Source of the DNA: an uncultured Clostridia bacterium
Lineage (GTDB): Bacteria > Bacillota > Clostridia > Christensenellales > UBA1242
Direction: 5' to 3'
Length of the DNA: 64,000 bases
NCBI GenBank assembly: GCA_934747255.1
Contig: CAKVGH010000003.1
Location: 1-64,000, forward strand
This document shows, in pieces, positions 1-8,418 of this stretch. The stretch's first letter is position 1. Every line of letters begins with the position of its first letter. Position numbers and translations under genes: made by a program. The notes under the pieces were generated by a model, which worked only from the letters and a program-made list of their open reading frames with translations, was not told the DNA's origin and did not search any database.

Positions 1-651
1 GCCTTATTTAATAATGTAAGTGATGCTTTTAGTAGCTATTGTTTACTAAATACTCTATTTTATCCATATAAAATTAGATGTGGGATTGGCTATGGAAAGC
101 TTAATCAAAAAATATTAGATGTAAATTATAACAACACTAATATGTTAGATGGAGAAGCATATCACTATGCAGTATCAGCTTTAAATGATTGTAAAGAAAA
201 AAACTACAATTTTTTATTATATTCAACTAAGAATGAAAATGATAATTTAGTTAATCAAATAATGAGTACAGTTGAAATCTTTACTTCAGGACATTCAACT
301 AAACAAGCAGATGTTTTTGATTTATTTAACTTATTATATCCTTTAGAAAATAAAAGTTCATTTGAAATGATAGATGAAAATATAGAATTTATCATTACAA
401 GTCTAAAACAAAATATTCAATCTTATGAATTAGATGATTTAACAATGTTTGAACTTGTATCATTAGTTAATTCTAAAAATGATACTAGTATATCAGAGTT
501 TCCAACAAGAATAAATTCAGTCTGTGCCCAGTTATTAAATGTAAGTAGACAAAACATTGAAAAGATAAGAACTGCAGGTTTCTTTGATAAAATTAGAGTA
601 TTAGAAAAATTAGTATTGGATTATATGAAAAATGAATATAAGGAGAAATAA
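1..651 (+). CDS. SatD family protein, 5' end cut off by the window
   Basis: The reading frame is open from base 1, so the gene starts upstream; about 216 codons are visible. Near the start there is an RCGIGYGKL stretch followed by MLDGEAYHYA, the GIGxG and DGxAYxxA signatures that I associate with the SatD family, and the C-terminal part (about the last 55 residues, SVCAQLLNVSRQNIEKIRTAG) looks like a helix-turn-helix. The function of SatD proteins is not established; in Bacillota they are commonly followed by a DUF3307 membrane protein, and here a broken DUF3307-like frame follows directly. The family call is from memory of motifs, not a search. Confidence 0.6.
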   Translation, partial: ALFNNVSDAFSSYCLLNTLFYPYKIRCGIGYGKLNQKILDVNYNNTNMLDGEAYHYAVSALNDCKEKNYNFLLYSTKNENDNLVNQIMSTVEIFTSGHSTKQADVFDLFNLLYPLENKSSFEMIDENIEFIITSLKQNIQSYELDDLTMFELVSLVNSKNDTSISEFPTRINSVCAQLLNVSRQNIEKIRTAGFFDKIRVLEKLVLDYMKNEYKEK

Positions 652-654
652 TAT

Positions 655-828
655 ATGATAGTATTTTAATTATTATTTATTGCTCATTTGTTAGGTGATT
701 ATTATTGCCAACCAATTTGCTTAGTTGAGAAAAAGACGAACAGTATAAAAGGAGTAATTATTTATGCTTTGGTGGATTATTTTAATTGAAACCATTGTTT
801 TCACGGGCAGAAAGTTTGGGTAACTTAA
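655..828 (+). pseudogene. Degraded DUF3307-like membrane protein gene
   Basis: Three bases after the SatD-like gene an ATG opens a frame with a stop at codon 5, then reads LLFIAHLLGDYYCQPICLV and a few more residues to IIYALVDYFN before another stop. The AHLLGDYYxQP pattern matches the conserved N-terminus of DUF3307 proteins (AHxxxDFxxQ) that are usual partners of SatD. A short stretch in another frame near 830-898 (NKLTHWVFLAKYEYN) may be the shifted continuation. The gene is clearly not functional as it stands; identification of the parent family is fairly good, extent of the remnant is uncertain. Confidence 0.55.
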
Positions 829-1078
829 TAATAAATTAACCCATTGGGTTTTTCTTGCAAAATATGAATATAATTTAGAAGCATTTATGTTTTTATACTG
901 AAGGTAATGTATTTAGAATTTGCAAAATAAAAAAATTCTTTCCTTTATCAAACGGCAAGAAATTAAATAAGAAAAAGTAAAATTATTAAAATCAATTGTA
1001 AAATCAAAAAAATAATCAAAAAGATTATAAATTAAATAAAAATTTTGGAATTATAGGTTATAAGTAAGGGAGCAATAT
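829..1078. other. Gene-free A+T-rich stretch
   Basis: Apart from the possible shifted tail of the DUF3307 remnant (to about 898) this is A-rich sequence without a convincing frame, hairpin or promoter. It probably represents decayed coding DNA. Confidence 0.5.
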
Positions 1079-1351
1079 ATGATACATTCAATGGCGGGTG
1101 GAGAACTTCGTGGAGAAGACTATAATGATTTTGCCAAAGTGGAAATTTTGGAAGGCGAGCAAAGTGGTAAAAGTTTTTGGTATATAACCACTATTTTTGA
1201 TATGCAGGTGGGAGATAAAGTGCTTGTGCCTGTGGGTAATATTAAAATGGGAACTCTTGGCAAAGTGGTGAGAATAGACAAGAATGTTAGTAGTTTTTGT
1301 TCGCCTGTGCCAACAAAAAGAGCAAGATATGTTTTAAGAAAAGTTAATTAA
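1079..1351 (+). CDS. Small conserved-looking hypothetical protein (90 aa)
   Basis: Unrecognised 90-residue protein. The central part (MQVGDKVLVPVGNIKMGTLG followed by KVVRID) has the V-GD-VLVP-G...GxVV-I pattern of small beta-barrel modules, similar in flavour to the N-terminal domain of PriA or to KOW-like folds, which is only suggestive. A purine stretch (AAGGGAGCA) lies just ahead of the ATG and a strong terminator follows, so the gene is probably real and monocistronic. No membrane segment or signal peptide. Confidence 0.6.
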   Translation: MIHSMAGGELRGEDYNDFAKVEILEGEQSGKSFWYITTIFDMQVGDKVLVPVGNIKMGTLGKVVRIDKNVSSFCSPVPTKRARYVLRKVN

Positions 1352-1362
1352 AAATTTACATT

Positions 1363-1408
1363 AAAAAACACTAGCAAGACTATCAATTTGATATGGCTAG
1401 TGTTTTTT
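1363..1408. terminator. Bidirectional intrinsic terminator
   Basis: A 13-bp perfect stem (AAAAAACACTAGC / GCTAGTGTTTTTT) with a further small inverted repeat in the loop (TATCAA-T-TTGATA). U-tracts on both strands serve the gene ending at 1351 and the convergent glycosyltransferase gene. Confidence 0.85.
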
Positions 1409-1413
1409 TAGTT

Positions 1414-2583
1414 TTACTTATTAGAATTGTTTGCTTGTAGCAATGATTGTTTTTTTGCTTCGTGAACTTCGTTTATCATTTGTTCCATTCTTTCCATACA
1501 TTCAACTTGGTTGAATAGGTGAGCAGAATCAAGATACTTTTCTTCGCAAATCTTCTTTTCTTCTGGGTGTTCAATAAAGTAATCAATAACTCTTGCTAAA
1601 TCTTTTGGATTGCGTTTTTTGAAAATACATTTTTCGTCAACGGCAAAGTTTTTTGTTGCACTCTTTTTGCTGTCGCTTACAATAACAAGTTTGCCAGCGC
1701 AAATGGCTTCCAAACAAGCGATTCCTTCTAGTTCTATTATTGCTGGGTGAGCATAAATGTCGCAGTAATTTAATACATTTGCCATTTCTTCACGACTAAA
1801 ACATTTCATAATAGGCTTGATTGGTACTTTTCTTGCCATTCTTTCGTACTTTTTGGTAAGTGGTCCTTGTCCAGCAAGAACTAATTGAATTTTGTCCTTA
1901 TATTTTGAATAATTAACTGCCCTAAATAGTGTGGCTTGGTCTTTTTCGACGGCATATCTCCCAGTTGTTAAAATTACAATTTTGTCTTTTAACTCTTTTG
2001 GTTTTTCAACCGATTTTCGTTCTATGTGACTGTTCACACCATTTGATATTACATAGCCGTTTGTATGTTTTTTTACGCTATGTTCAAAAGTATCTCTTAT
2101 AAACTGTGTTGGGTAGTGAATACCGTCAATATACTTATAAAAGCCCTTGTAAAAATTTCGATAAATAAGATAGTTTACTGGTTTAACTCCTTGCATTCTT
2201 ACGTGAGATGACAAGTTTTCGGCTTGTGCGTGAAAACCTGCTGTGGTGGAGATGTTGTGTTCTCTTGCGTATCTCATTGCGTGTCTGCCAAGTGTAAATG
2301 GAAGGATAATGTGAATGTGGTCGGCATCTTTCAATGCTTCTTCAACAATATCATCTTTTGGCTTTGCAAGTGTAACATTGTTTTTTCTAACAATGCTGTT
2401 AAATACTCCTAAATTTAAGTTTGGAACAATGTAGTAATCTGGTGTTCCTTTTTTGTCAGCATCGGCACATAAAATTTTAACCTTGTGTCCTTTGCTCTTT
2501 AAGTGTCTAATTAAATTCATTGCAGCGATAGTTGTGCCGTTGGTTTCATCACCGAGTACATCGCTAACTACTGTAATATTCAT
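1414..2583 (-). CDS. Glycosyltransferase family 4 (GT-B fold)
   Basis: 389 residues with two Rossmann-like halves. The N-terminus (VVSDVLGDETNGTTIAAMNL) is a GT4 start with the NG(T) acceptor-side loop. The donor half starts about residue 200 (ILTTGRYAVEKDQATLFRAV) and contains the EX7E nucleotide-sugar motif at 284-292 (ELEGIACLE). It resembles the UgtP/diacylglycerol 3-alpha-glucosyltransferase group, so glycolipid or envelope glycan synthesis at the inner membrane face is a reasonable inference, but donor and acceptor cannot be read from sequence. AGGAGA lies 6 bases before the ATG. It is the second gene after the CrtO-like membrane protein (32-base gap), probably co-transcribed. Confidence 0.85.
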   Translation of the reverse strand: MNITVVSDVLGDETNGTTIAAMNLIRHLKSKGHKVKILCADADKKGTPDYYIVPNLNLGVFNSIVRKNNVTLAKPKDDIVEEALKDADHIHIILPFTLGRHAMRYAREHNISTTAGFHAQAENLSSHVRMQGVKPVNYLIYRNFYKGFYKYIDGIHYPTQFIRDTFEHSVKKHTNGYVISNGVNSHIERKSVEKPKELKDKIVILTTGRYAVEKDQATLFRAVNYSKYKDKIQLVLAGQGPLTKKYERMARKVPIKPIMKCFSREEMANVLNYCDIYAHPAIIELEGIACLEAICAGKLVIVSDSKKSATKNFAVDEKCIFKKRNPKDLARVIDYFIEHPEEKKICEEKYLDSAHLFNQVECMERMEQMINEVHEAKKQSLLQANNSNK

Positions 2584-2615
2584 AATTTCTCCTAGTGTGT
2601 TTTTATTTATTTCTC

Positions 2616-3212
2616 TTAATTATTTTGTATTTTTTCCACTAATTCTATTTGTGAATTTCTCTTTTCTGTAATATTTTTAAGTTTTATAAGGCGAGGACGC
2701 ATATACCATTGAATAATAGATGATGTAATATTTTGATAAGCAAATAGTATTGCAAAAGGTAGTGCCATTGGTAATACTAGCGAACTATTGATAAACAAAA
2801 TTATAAATATAGAAATAAAACTCCAAAAGAATAGTGTTGTATGAAGCCAGTCAGCAAAGCAAGATTCAAATACAAATCTACCTAAATATTTTGGGTCGTT
2901 TGGTTTTTCTAACTTGTTCATTCTAAAACCAGCAACTCGTCCACCAACTGGAATTTTATCTTTCCAAACCTTAACATTAGTTATCTTGCAAATTTTTTGT
3001 TTGACAACACCAATCTTTAACATTCTTTTGTTTTCATTAAATATTTTTTTTGGCATAATTCTTCCAATAAACAAAAATAGTGCCGCAGGAAGCATAATAA
3101 TTGCTAAACAGATTATCAAATTAAGTAGCGTCGTAAATGAAAACGAAAAAATTAAGTTTAGTAAAATAACCAGTCCGTAACCGCATAAAAGTGTCATTGT
3201 CCATAATCCCAT
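2616..3212 (-). CDS. CrtO-like membrane protein (glycosyl-diaponeurosporenoate acyltransferase family)
   Basis: About 198 residues with two N-terminal and probably two C-terminal membrane segments. Between them sits the family signature: KVWKDKIPVGGRVAGF then YLGRFVFESCFADWLH, which matches the W-K-xLP...F and RFxxExxxAxxxH blocks of CrtO-type acyltransferases. Family members acylate glycosylated carotenoids in staphylococci; in Clostridia-like genomes most are uncharacterised, so acylation of a glycolipid is only an inference from the adjoining glycosyltransferase. Start chosen at 3212 because GGAG sits 7 bases ahead of it; an in-frame ATG at 3230 lacks a ribosome binding site. Confidence 0.65.
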   Translation of the reverse strand: MGLWTMTLLCGYGLVILLNLIFSFSFTTLLNLIICLAIIMLPAALFLFIGRIMPKKIFNENKRMLKIGVVKQKICKITNVKVWKDKIPVGGRVAGFRMNKLEKPNDPKYLGRFVFESCFADWLHTTLFFWSFISIFIILFINSSLVLPMALPFAILFAYQNITSSIIQWYMRPRLIKLKNITEKRNSQIELVEKIQNN

Positions 3213-3507
3213 ATTTTTTCTCCAATCCATTATATCATAAATTTCATATAAATAAAGGCTTTTTATAAAAAAAGATTAAATTTGTTTTTTGCTTATTAAA
3301 TGGTAATATATTTTTATAATTTTTGATTGAATATAAAAAGGTCTAGCAGTTTTGAAGATTTTTCAAAAAAACTAAACTTTTTTATGTTTTTTTTATTAAA
3401 TTTTTATTATTTTATTAAAAAATTTGAAAGAATGTTAATTTTGCAAATTATTTCTTGATATAAAACCAACAAATTTTCACTTAAATAGTAAAGAGAAAAA
3501 ATTTTTT
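3213..3507. other. A+T-rich intergenic region
   Basis: Homopolymer-rich DNA between two leftward genes. No clear terminator, RNA or small gene was seen; it should contain the promoter of the CrtO-like/glycosyltransferase pair on the minus strand. Confidence 0.4.
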
Positions 3508-4284
3508 TTAGAACAACTTAAATACAAATTGATTAAGAATTAAAAAGATTGATAGCAAAATTAGGTAAATGCTAAATCCCCAATATTTTGCTCGTTTTAC
3601 AACTTTAAGCATTAGTTTTATAGAGAGTACTCCCGCAACTAATGCAACTATAAATGCAACAATAAAACAACCAGCAGGAATTGTAACAACGGTGTTTGGA
3701 AGTTTGAAACATTCGTAAACCAAACTGGCAAGTATTATGGGAATGGAAAGCAAAAAGGAAAATTCGGCAGATTCTTCTCGTCTAACACCTTGTACTATTG
3801 CACTTGTTATTGTGCTACCGCTTCGACTAATACCGGGTAAGATTGCAAGACCTTGAAAAACACCTACAACTATTGCATTGCCATAGGATAATTTTCGGTA
3901 TTGATATTCTTTTTGACTAACTACTTGTGCGATTATCAAAAATATTGCGGTTACAGTAAAGCCTAGATAGAGAAGATTGCCACTAAATGAGTTTTCAAAA
4001 AAATTCTTGAAAGCAAGGGCGATAATACAGGTTGGAATAGTTGCAAATACAAGTTTTTGCATTTTTTCGCAAAATGGATTTTTGATAAGTTCCCAAATGG
4101 TTTTTCGGTATACGATTATCACGGCAAGTAGTGTGGCTACATGAAGCACGACATCAAACAAAATTACATTATTTTCTATTCCAAAAATGTTTTCTAATAA
4201 CACCAAATGTCCGCTTGAACTAACGGGTAAAAATTCCGTGAGTCCTTGCGTAAGTCCTAAAATAATTGCAACCCATATCGTCAT
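3508..4284 (-). CDS. uppP: Undecaprenyl-diphosphatase UppP (BacA family)
   Basis: Integral membrane phosphatase that converts undecaprenyl pyrophosphate to the monophosphate carrier lipid used for peptidoglycan and wall polymers; also gives bacitracin tolerance. The two diagnostic blocks are present: EFLPVSSSGH at residues 17-26 and PGISRSGST at 150-158, both facing the active site. About 258 residues and 7-8 hydrophobic segments, normal for the family. Start set at 4284: GGGGAG precedes this ATG at about 8 bases, whereas the longer frame (from 4332) would add 16 non-conserved hydrophilic residues. Confidence 0.95.
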   Translation of the reverse strand: MTIWVAIILGLTQGLTEFLPVSSSGHLVLLENIFGIENNVILFDVVLHVATLLAVIIVYRKTIWELIKNPFCEKMQKLVFATIPTCIIALAFKNFFENSFSGNLLYLGFTVTAIFLIIAQVVSQKEYQYRKLSYGNAIVVGVFQGLAILPGISRSGSTITSAIVQGVRREESAEFSFLLSIPIILASLVYECFKLPNTVVTIPAGCFIVAFIVALVAGVLSIKLMLKVVKRAKYWGFSIYLILLSIFLILNQFVFKLF

Positions 4285-4423
4285 AAAGTATTCTCCCCTA
4301 TTAGTATTTACTTTATGCGGGAAGTTAATCAAATATAAGTATAAAATGTAATTGTGTTTTGATAATATAATAAATTAAATTTTTGTAATGAATTAAAAAT
4401 TAAAAAATATAAAAACTAATTTC

Positions 4424-4633
4424 ATGGCATACTTTAATTACCACGCAAAAATCAAAAAGTTAATCGAAAGTGGAGAGTTTGAATCGTTCAAAATAGTAGA
4501 TGAATATCACGGCATAAAACCCGCTATGATAATCTTTTTTAAGCATAATCCACCTATGCCTGTAAGGGAACACAGATTTGATGAATATCTAAAAATTTTT
4601 GAAAATTTATCAAAAAATGGGCTAAAAAATTAA
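4424..4633 (+). CDS. Conserved hypothetical protein (69 aa)
   Basis: Short basic soluble protein beginning AYFNYHAKIKKLIESGE and containing PMPVREHRFDEYL. I recall the YFNYHAK...KPMPIREHRW pattern as a widespread uncharacterised family in Bacillota, so it is likely a genuine gene. There is no Shine-Dalgarno sequence; a TATAAA lies 10 bases before the ATG. Its end overlaps tail-to-tail by 12 bases with the kinase gene on the other strand. Confidence 0.7.
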   Translation: MAYFNYHAKIKKLIESGEFESFKIVDEYHGIKPAMIIFFKHNPPMPVREHRFDEYLKIFENLSKNGLKN

Positions 4634-5746
4634 ATTTTCGGTGCTTTTTGCATATTTTTTATAAATTTTTTCGATTTCTTCATTCATATATTCTTCATTT
4701 TTTTTCAATTCATCTAACAACTTTATTTGGACTCTTGCTCTTTCCAAATTATGTAATGGGCGTTTGCTGTCGCACTTAAAATACTTGTTTCCTTGCAAAT
4801 AGTCGCTTAAAAATCGTATAGCAAGTTCGTATGTTAAAACTTGCACAGATTTTGATAAAAGGGCAATTTCGTTTGCCGAAAGAGTGTCATAAAGTTCACT
4901 TAAAAAACCATCTGTAAATGCCAAAAATTTTTCTTTGTCTAAACCTACATTTTCGGTGGTGGTATCATTTTCTGTTCCTAAATTTGCACTATACCTAATT
5001 GCGTCACCATAGTCATATAAAACACTTCCAGCCATAATTGTGTCTAGGTCGATTACGCAAAGTGCTTCGCCAGTTTTTTCGTCCAGCATTACATTGTTTA
5101 ATTTTGTGTCGTTGTGCGATACTCTAACTGGTATAGTTTTGCTTTTAAGAGCATCGGTTATAATACTCGCTATTTTTTTATTTTGCAGTAGGTAAATAAT
5201 TTCATTTTCTGCTTGGTCGAGAGTTTGCTCGTTGGTGCGTTTCAAGATCTCTTCAAAATCTTTCAGTCTTTTGGGCGTGTTATGAAAATCTTTTATGCTT
5301 TCGTTCAATGTGCTTGCAGGGTAGTTGGTAAGCAATTTTTGAAATCTGCCAAAGCCTTTGCCCGCTTTGTAAAGTAAATCTTTGCTTGCAATGTCATAGG
5401 TGACTGCATTTTCAATATTTTTGTACATTCGATAATAGTGCATTTTACCGTCACTATCTTTTTGTTGATAAAACAAACTTTCCCCGCAGGGAATTAAAGA
5501 TAGAGTTTCTCGTGTCGGGTCGCCACCATTTTTAATGATTTGTAATTTAAGATATTTGGTAATATTGTCGATATTTTCCATAAGCCCTTTTATGTCTTTG
5601 AACACAAATGAGTTTATTTCCTGCAAAATATATGTATGACCTTCGGTGTCGCAAACTAAACTTGTGTTATTTATGAGTCCTTTTGTGATTTCCTTTTGAG
5701 CAACGGCAATAATACCAAATTTTGAACATATATTAAAAATACTCAT
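4622..5746 (-). CDS. APH-fold phosphotransferase, N-acetylhexosamine 1-kinase-like
   Basis: 374 residues with the aminoglycoside-phosphotransferase/choline-kinase fold. The catalytic loop is HNDTKLNN at 211-218 (Brenner motif HxDxxxxN) and the metal-binding D is in VIDLDTIMAG (233-240). The N-terminus (ICSKFGI, TKGLINNT, YILQEIN) and overall length resemble NahK-type sugar 1-kinases rather than antibiotic-resistance enzymes, so a role in hexosamine salvage is inferred. The ATG at 5746 has AGGAG 7 bases upstream; an upstream ATG at 5770 is not supported by a ribosome binding site. Confidence 0.75.
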   Translation of the reverse strand: MSIFNICSKFGIIAVAQKEITKGLINNTSLVCDTEGHTYILQEINSFVFKDIKGLMENIDNITKYLKLQIIKNGGDPTRETLSLIPCGESLFYQQKDSDGKMHYYRMYKNIENAVTYDIASKDLLYKAGKGFGRFQKLLTNYPASTLNESIKDFHNTPKRLKDFEEILKRTNEQTLDQAENEIIYLLQNKKIASIITDALKSKTIPVRVSHNDTKLNNVMLDEKTGEALCVIDLDTIMAGSVLYDYGDAIRYSANLGTENDTTTENVGLDKEKFLAFTDGFLSELYDTLSANEIALLSKSVQVLTYELAIRFLSDYLQGNKYFKCDSKRPLHNLERARVQIKLLDELKKNEEYMNEEIEKIYKKYAKSTENLIF

Positions 5747-5925
5747 ATATTTCTCCTTTAACGAATACATATATGAGTTTTTTTTATTTTTTGTTAATTT
5801 TTGAAAAAAAGTGGGCTTATTTTATGGTTTTTAATAAAAAAATCAAGATTTTTTATAATTTTTCTTTTGATTTATATTTTTTGTATAATCAATTTTTAAT
5901 AAAATTATAGACTAATTTTTGAATT

Positions 5926-6693
5926 TTAATTTTGAGTCATATTCGCAGATTGTTGTTTTCGTTTTAATTTTATTGCTCCAAAATATGATAAAATATAGGC
6001 AGAGAAAATTACCACACAAGTGATAATTAAAACCACTATTGAAGCAAGATAATTGGTAATTCCAAAAGTGTTTCCAAATGTTTTTGCATCAAAAATTATG
6101 TATGGAAACCACCTGATGTTGTATGCAAACTCTCCTAGAATTTTTACAATAGTGTAGTAAAACAAAAGATAGGTGAAAACTAATATGCCTGCTCGTTTTG
6201 TAGACGAAGTGCTTGTTTTAAGTTTTATAAAAACTGTTAAACAGATTGCAAAGTAAACATAGTGAATAATAAGATTTGTTGCAAGATTGTGAAAGCCAAG
6301 TGGAGTGTTTGCATAAAGTCCAAAAGTAATATTCCCGCTTGATAGTTCAAAAATTGTATAAAGTAGTACTGTAAAAAAGTAGTTGACAAACACAAAACTG
6401 ATAACTGTATCTCTTCTTAAAAAATCATTCAGTTTTTGAAGTGAAAAAATATTTGCAATTCCAAACAAAATACACCATATTGAAAAAATTATAAGAGTTT
6501 GGTATGTAAAAAAACTAAAATCAGCCCAAGCACTAACTACATTTGTACCGACATAAGTTTTGATATCAGGGTTTGCGTTGTAAAAATACTCTGGAAATTC
6601 AAAATGGGCTATGTGGCTTGTTACCAGCCATAAACCTATTAAACCAATAGTTATGATTACAATATTCAAAAAAATTTTCTTTTTTTTGGTCAT
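5926..6693 (-). CDS. Multi-pass membrane protein, Pr6Pr-like
   Basis: 255 residues with six to seven predicted transmembrane segments, a short lysine-rich N-terminus (MTKKKKIF) and a basic tail. Segments FSFFTYQTLIIFSIWCILF, NLIIHYVYFAI and WFPYIIFD resemble the YFTxQSN / HxxxP / YP pattern of the Pr6Pr (AIG1/FAR-17a-related) family. The bacterial members have no established role. No neighbour shares its strand closely, so it appears to be a single-gene unit. Confidence 0.55.
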   Translation of the reverse strand: MTKKKKIFLNIVIITIGLIGLWLVTSHIAHFEFPEYFYNANPDIKTYVGTNVVSAWADFSFFTYQTLIIFSIWCILFGIANIFSLQKLNDFLRRDTVISFVFVNYFFTVLLYTIFELSSGNITFGLYANTPLGFHNLATNLIIHYVYFAICLTVFIKLKTSTSSTKRAGILVFTYLLFYYTIVKILGEFAYNIRWFPYIIFDAKTFGNTFGITNYLASIVVLIITCVVIFSAYILSYFGAIKLKRKQQSANMTQN

Positions 6694-6900
6694 AAAATCC
6701 TTAAAATTTTGTTAATAAATTTTATCTATGCAATCTATTTTTGCACTTTTTACAATATATAGTAACAAGCAGTTATATTAACAGTATATTTTGTTAATTA
6801 AAAATATCAAAATAAATATTTCATAAGCAAACTATTTTTCAAAATTTAGACTTGTTCAAAAAATGGTACAAGGTATTAGTTATAATAGAATGGAGGGTGT

Positions 6901-7239
6901 ATGGGAAAAGAGCAAAAAGATTTTGGATTAACAAAACAAAATCCAATAAAAGTGGTACAAATATTAGGTTGCGAATATTATTTGAAACACTTAAAAAAAG
7001 AAAATGGTTTTATTGTTAGAATAAGAAGAGATGGTTTTGAGGAAAATTTCGTCAAGTATAAATTATACTGTACAGACTTACGCTTTGTAACAAGGATTTA
7101 CACATTATACTTTGATATTTTTTCGACAAATATTGATTGTAAAACGCCAGTTGGTTTTTTTATGAGCAAGCGTGTTTTAGATTTAGAAGCAGAGTTTGAA
7201 CAAGTTGCAAAAAAATTAGGTTATAAAAAGGAGTATTAA
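6901..7239 (+). CDS. Hypothetical protein (112 aa)
   Basis: Unrecognised soluble protein, basic, no signal peptide or membrane segment. GGAGG lies 6 bases ahead of the ATG. Immediately followed by another unknown small gene with a 1-base gap, and then by a helix-turn-helix gene, so the three look like one accessory transcription unit. No motif allows a functional assignment. Confidence 0.65.
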   Translation: MGKEQKDFGLTKQNPIKVVQILGCEYYLKHLKKENGFIVRIRRDGFEENFVKYKLYCTDLRFVTRIYTLYFDIFSTNIDCKTPVGFFMSKRVLDLEAEFEQVAKKLGYKKEY

Positions 7240-7240
7240 A

Positions 7241-7543
7241 ATGACAAGCTATCATTTTTCAGGATTTTTTACTATTTATCAATTAGAAGATGAAGAAGGC
7301 AAAATTTATAAATTTTATATTTCTGATTATAGTACATATAAGAGTTCAATGGATATTACCAGACTTTCAAGTGAAGATGAACTTGCAAAAAAATTGCAGG
7401 ATATAGATTGCAACGAATTTTTTTATCATAAAGGAAAAAAATATAAAAAACTGTATCCAGTTTTTGGCGATGCAAGAAGCGGAAGTGATGAGATTGACAT
7501 TATGACGCCATTGCGATATTTGGGTCGTAGAAAAAACAATTAA
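7241..7543 (+). CDS. Hypothetical protein (100 aa)
   Basis: Unrecognised acidic-to-neutral protein rich in Tyr, Asp and Lys (start MTSYHFSGFFTIYQLEDEEG), predicted beta-rich at the N-terminus. AAGGAG lies 7 bases ahead of its ATG, at the very end of the preceding gene, indicating translational coupling. Nothing in the sequence points to a function. Confidence 0.65.
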   Translation: MTSYHFSGFFTIYQLEDEEGKIYKFYISDYSTYKSSMDITRLSSEDELAKKLQDIDCNEFFYHKGKKYKKLYPVFGDARSGSDEIDIMTPLRYLGRRKNN

Positions 7544-7593
7544 ATCGCTTATTCTTTTACAATATTAGTGATATAGGTGATATAATAATTATT

Positions 7594-7944
7594 ATGAAAA
7601 GCAAACAAAAGAAATCAACAATATTATATGTATTAAAAATCTTAAAAGAAGGGTCTAATTATCAAAAGCCGATTAGTCAATCGCTTATTGCAAGAACTAT
7701 TGAAACAGCGGGTATATCATGCGATAGAAGAACGGTATCTAGAGATATTGATTGTTTAATTGAATTTGGTTATAGAATCGTAAAAGTGCGTGGTGGTGGT
7801 TGCTATTTAGTTGACTATGAACAAAAATTTACAGTTCAGGATTATCGAAAAGTTGCTGGTGTGATTAAAGTATCAACTTTGACACGACAAGAAAAAATTG
7901 ATTTATGCTTAAAACTTAAAAACTTAATAAATGTTATTGAATAA
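7594..7944 (+). CDS. HTH_11/DeoR-type transcriptional regulator, short form
   Basis: 116-residue protein whose first 70 residues form a winged helix of the WYL-regulator type: ILYVLKILKEGS, then QSLIARTIETAGISCDRRTVS with SRDIDCLIEFGY as recognition helix and a GGGCYLVD wing. It lacks the WYL effector domain that normally follows, so it is either a minimal repressor or a truncated one. Likely controls itself and the two small genes upstream (inference from adjacency). Confidence 0.7.
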   Translation: MKSKQKKSTILYVLKILKEGSNYQKPISQSLIARTIETAGISCDRRTVSRDIDCLIEFGYRIVKVRGGGCYLVDYEQKFTVQDYRKVAGVIKVSTLTRQEKIDLCLKLKNLINVIE

Positions 7945-7952
7945 GATATTTT

Positions 7953-7986
7953 TATAATTACAGAAGTGGTTGTTTCTGTAATTATT
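7953..7986 (+). terminator. Long A+T stem-loop after the HTH gene
   Basis: ATAATTACAGAA pairs with TTCTGTAATTAT around an 8-base loop. The downstream U-tract is weak (TATTATATC), so termination is likely but not certain. Confidence 0.5.
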
Positions 7987-8091
7987 ATATCTAGGAGAGT
8001 GAATAACTGAAATTTATCCGTTGCAATTTTTTAGAATGAAAAATATTAAAAAAACTTTTTCAAAATTTCTAAAAATTTTTTCAAATATTTA

Positions 8092-8121
8092 TTGACAAAG
8101 AATAACAAAATAGTATATAAT
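8092..8121 (+). promoter_or_regulatory. Sigma-A promoter of the tRNA-Met/tRNA-Glu unit
   Basis: TTGACA at 8092 and TATAAT at 8116 with an 18-base spacer, ending 18 bases before the tRNA. Confidence 0.8.
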
Positions 8122-8139
8122 GCAAAGGTCGGTAATTAT

Positions 8140-8216
8140 GGCGGCGTAGCTTAGTTGGTTATAGCGTTCGGCTCATACCCGGAAGGTCGGTGGTTCAAGT
8201 CCACCCGTCGCTACCA
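8140..8216 (+). tRNA. tRNA-Met (CAT), elongator type
   Basis: 77-nt cloverleaf with CCA encoded. Acceptor GGCGGCG / CGTCGCT, anticodon stem TTCGG/CCGGA around loop CTCATAC, T arm GGTGG-TTCAAGT-CCACC. It lacks the three G:C pairs and the 1-72 mismatch of initiator tRNA and is close to typical elongator tRNA-Met; tRNA-Ile2 (lysidine-modified CAT) is less likely. Confidence 0.92.
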
Positions 8217-8312
8217 CTCTGCTACAAAGCAGATTCCAAAAACTTTGTATTCATAAATTATTATGAATACATTACCCCTTTATTATTTTCATTTTTGAAA
8301 ATTATTAAATGT

Positions 8313-8387
8313 GGTCCCATGGTCAAGCGGTTAAGACACCACCCTTTCACGGTGGTATCAGGGGTTCGATTCCCCTTGGGACTACCA
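8313..8387 (+). tRNA. tRNA-Glu (TTC)
   Basis: 75-nt cloverleaf, CCA encoded. Acceptor GGTCCCA / TGGGACT, anticodon loop CTTTCAC, T arm AGGGG-TTCGATT-CCCCT. Follows tRNA-Met by 96 bases with no promoter between, and precedes a terminator, so the two are probably one transcript. Confidence 0.93.
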
Positions 8388-8391
8388 TACA

Positions 8392-8418
8392 AAGCCAAGT
8401 TTAATGCTTGGTTTTTTT
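8392..8418 (+). terminator. Terminator of the tRNA-Met/Glu unit
   Basis: GCCAAG / CTTGGT stem followed by a run of seven T. Confidence 0.8.

Noticed and set aside
4622..5746. Aminoglycoside resistance enzyme
   Set aside because: Shares only the APH-fold catalytic motifs; length and N-terminus fit sugar 1-kinases better.
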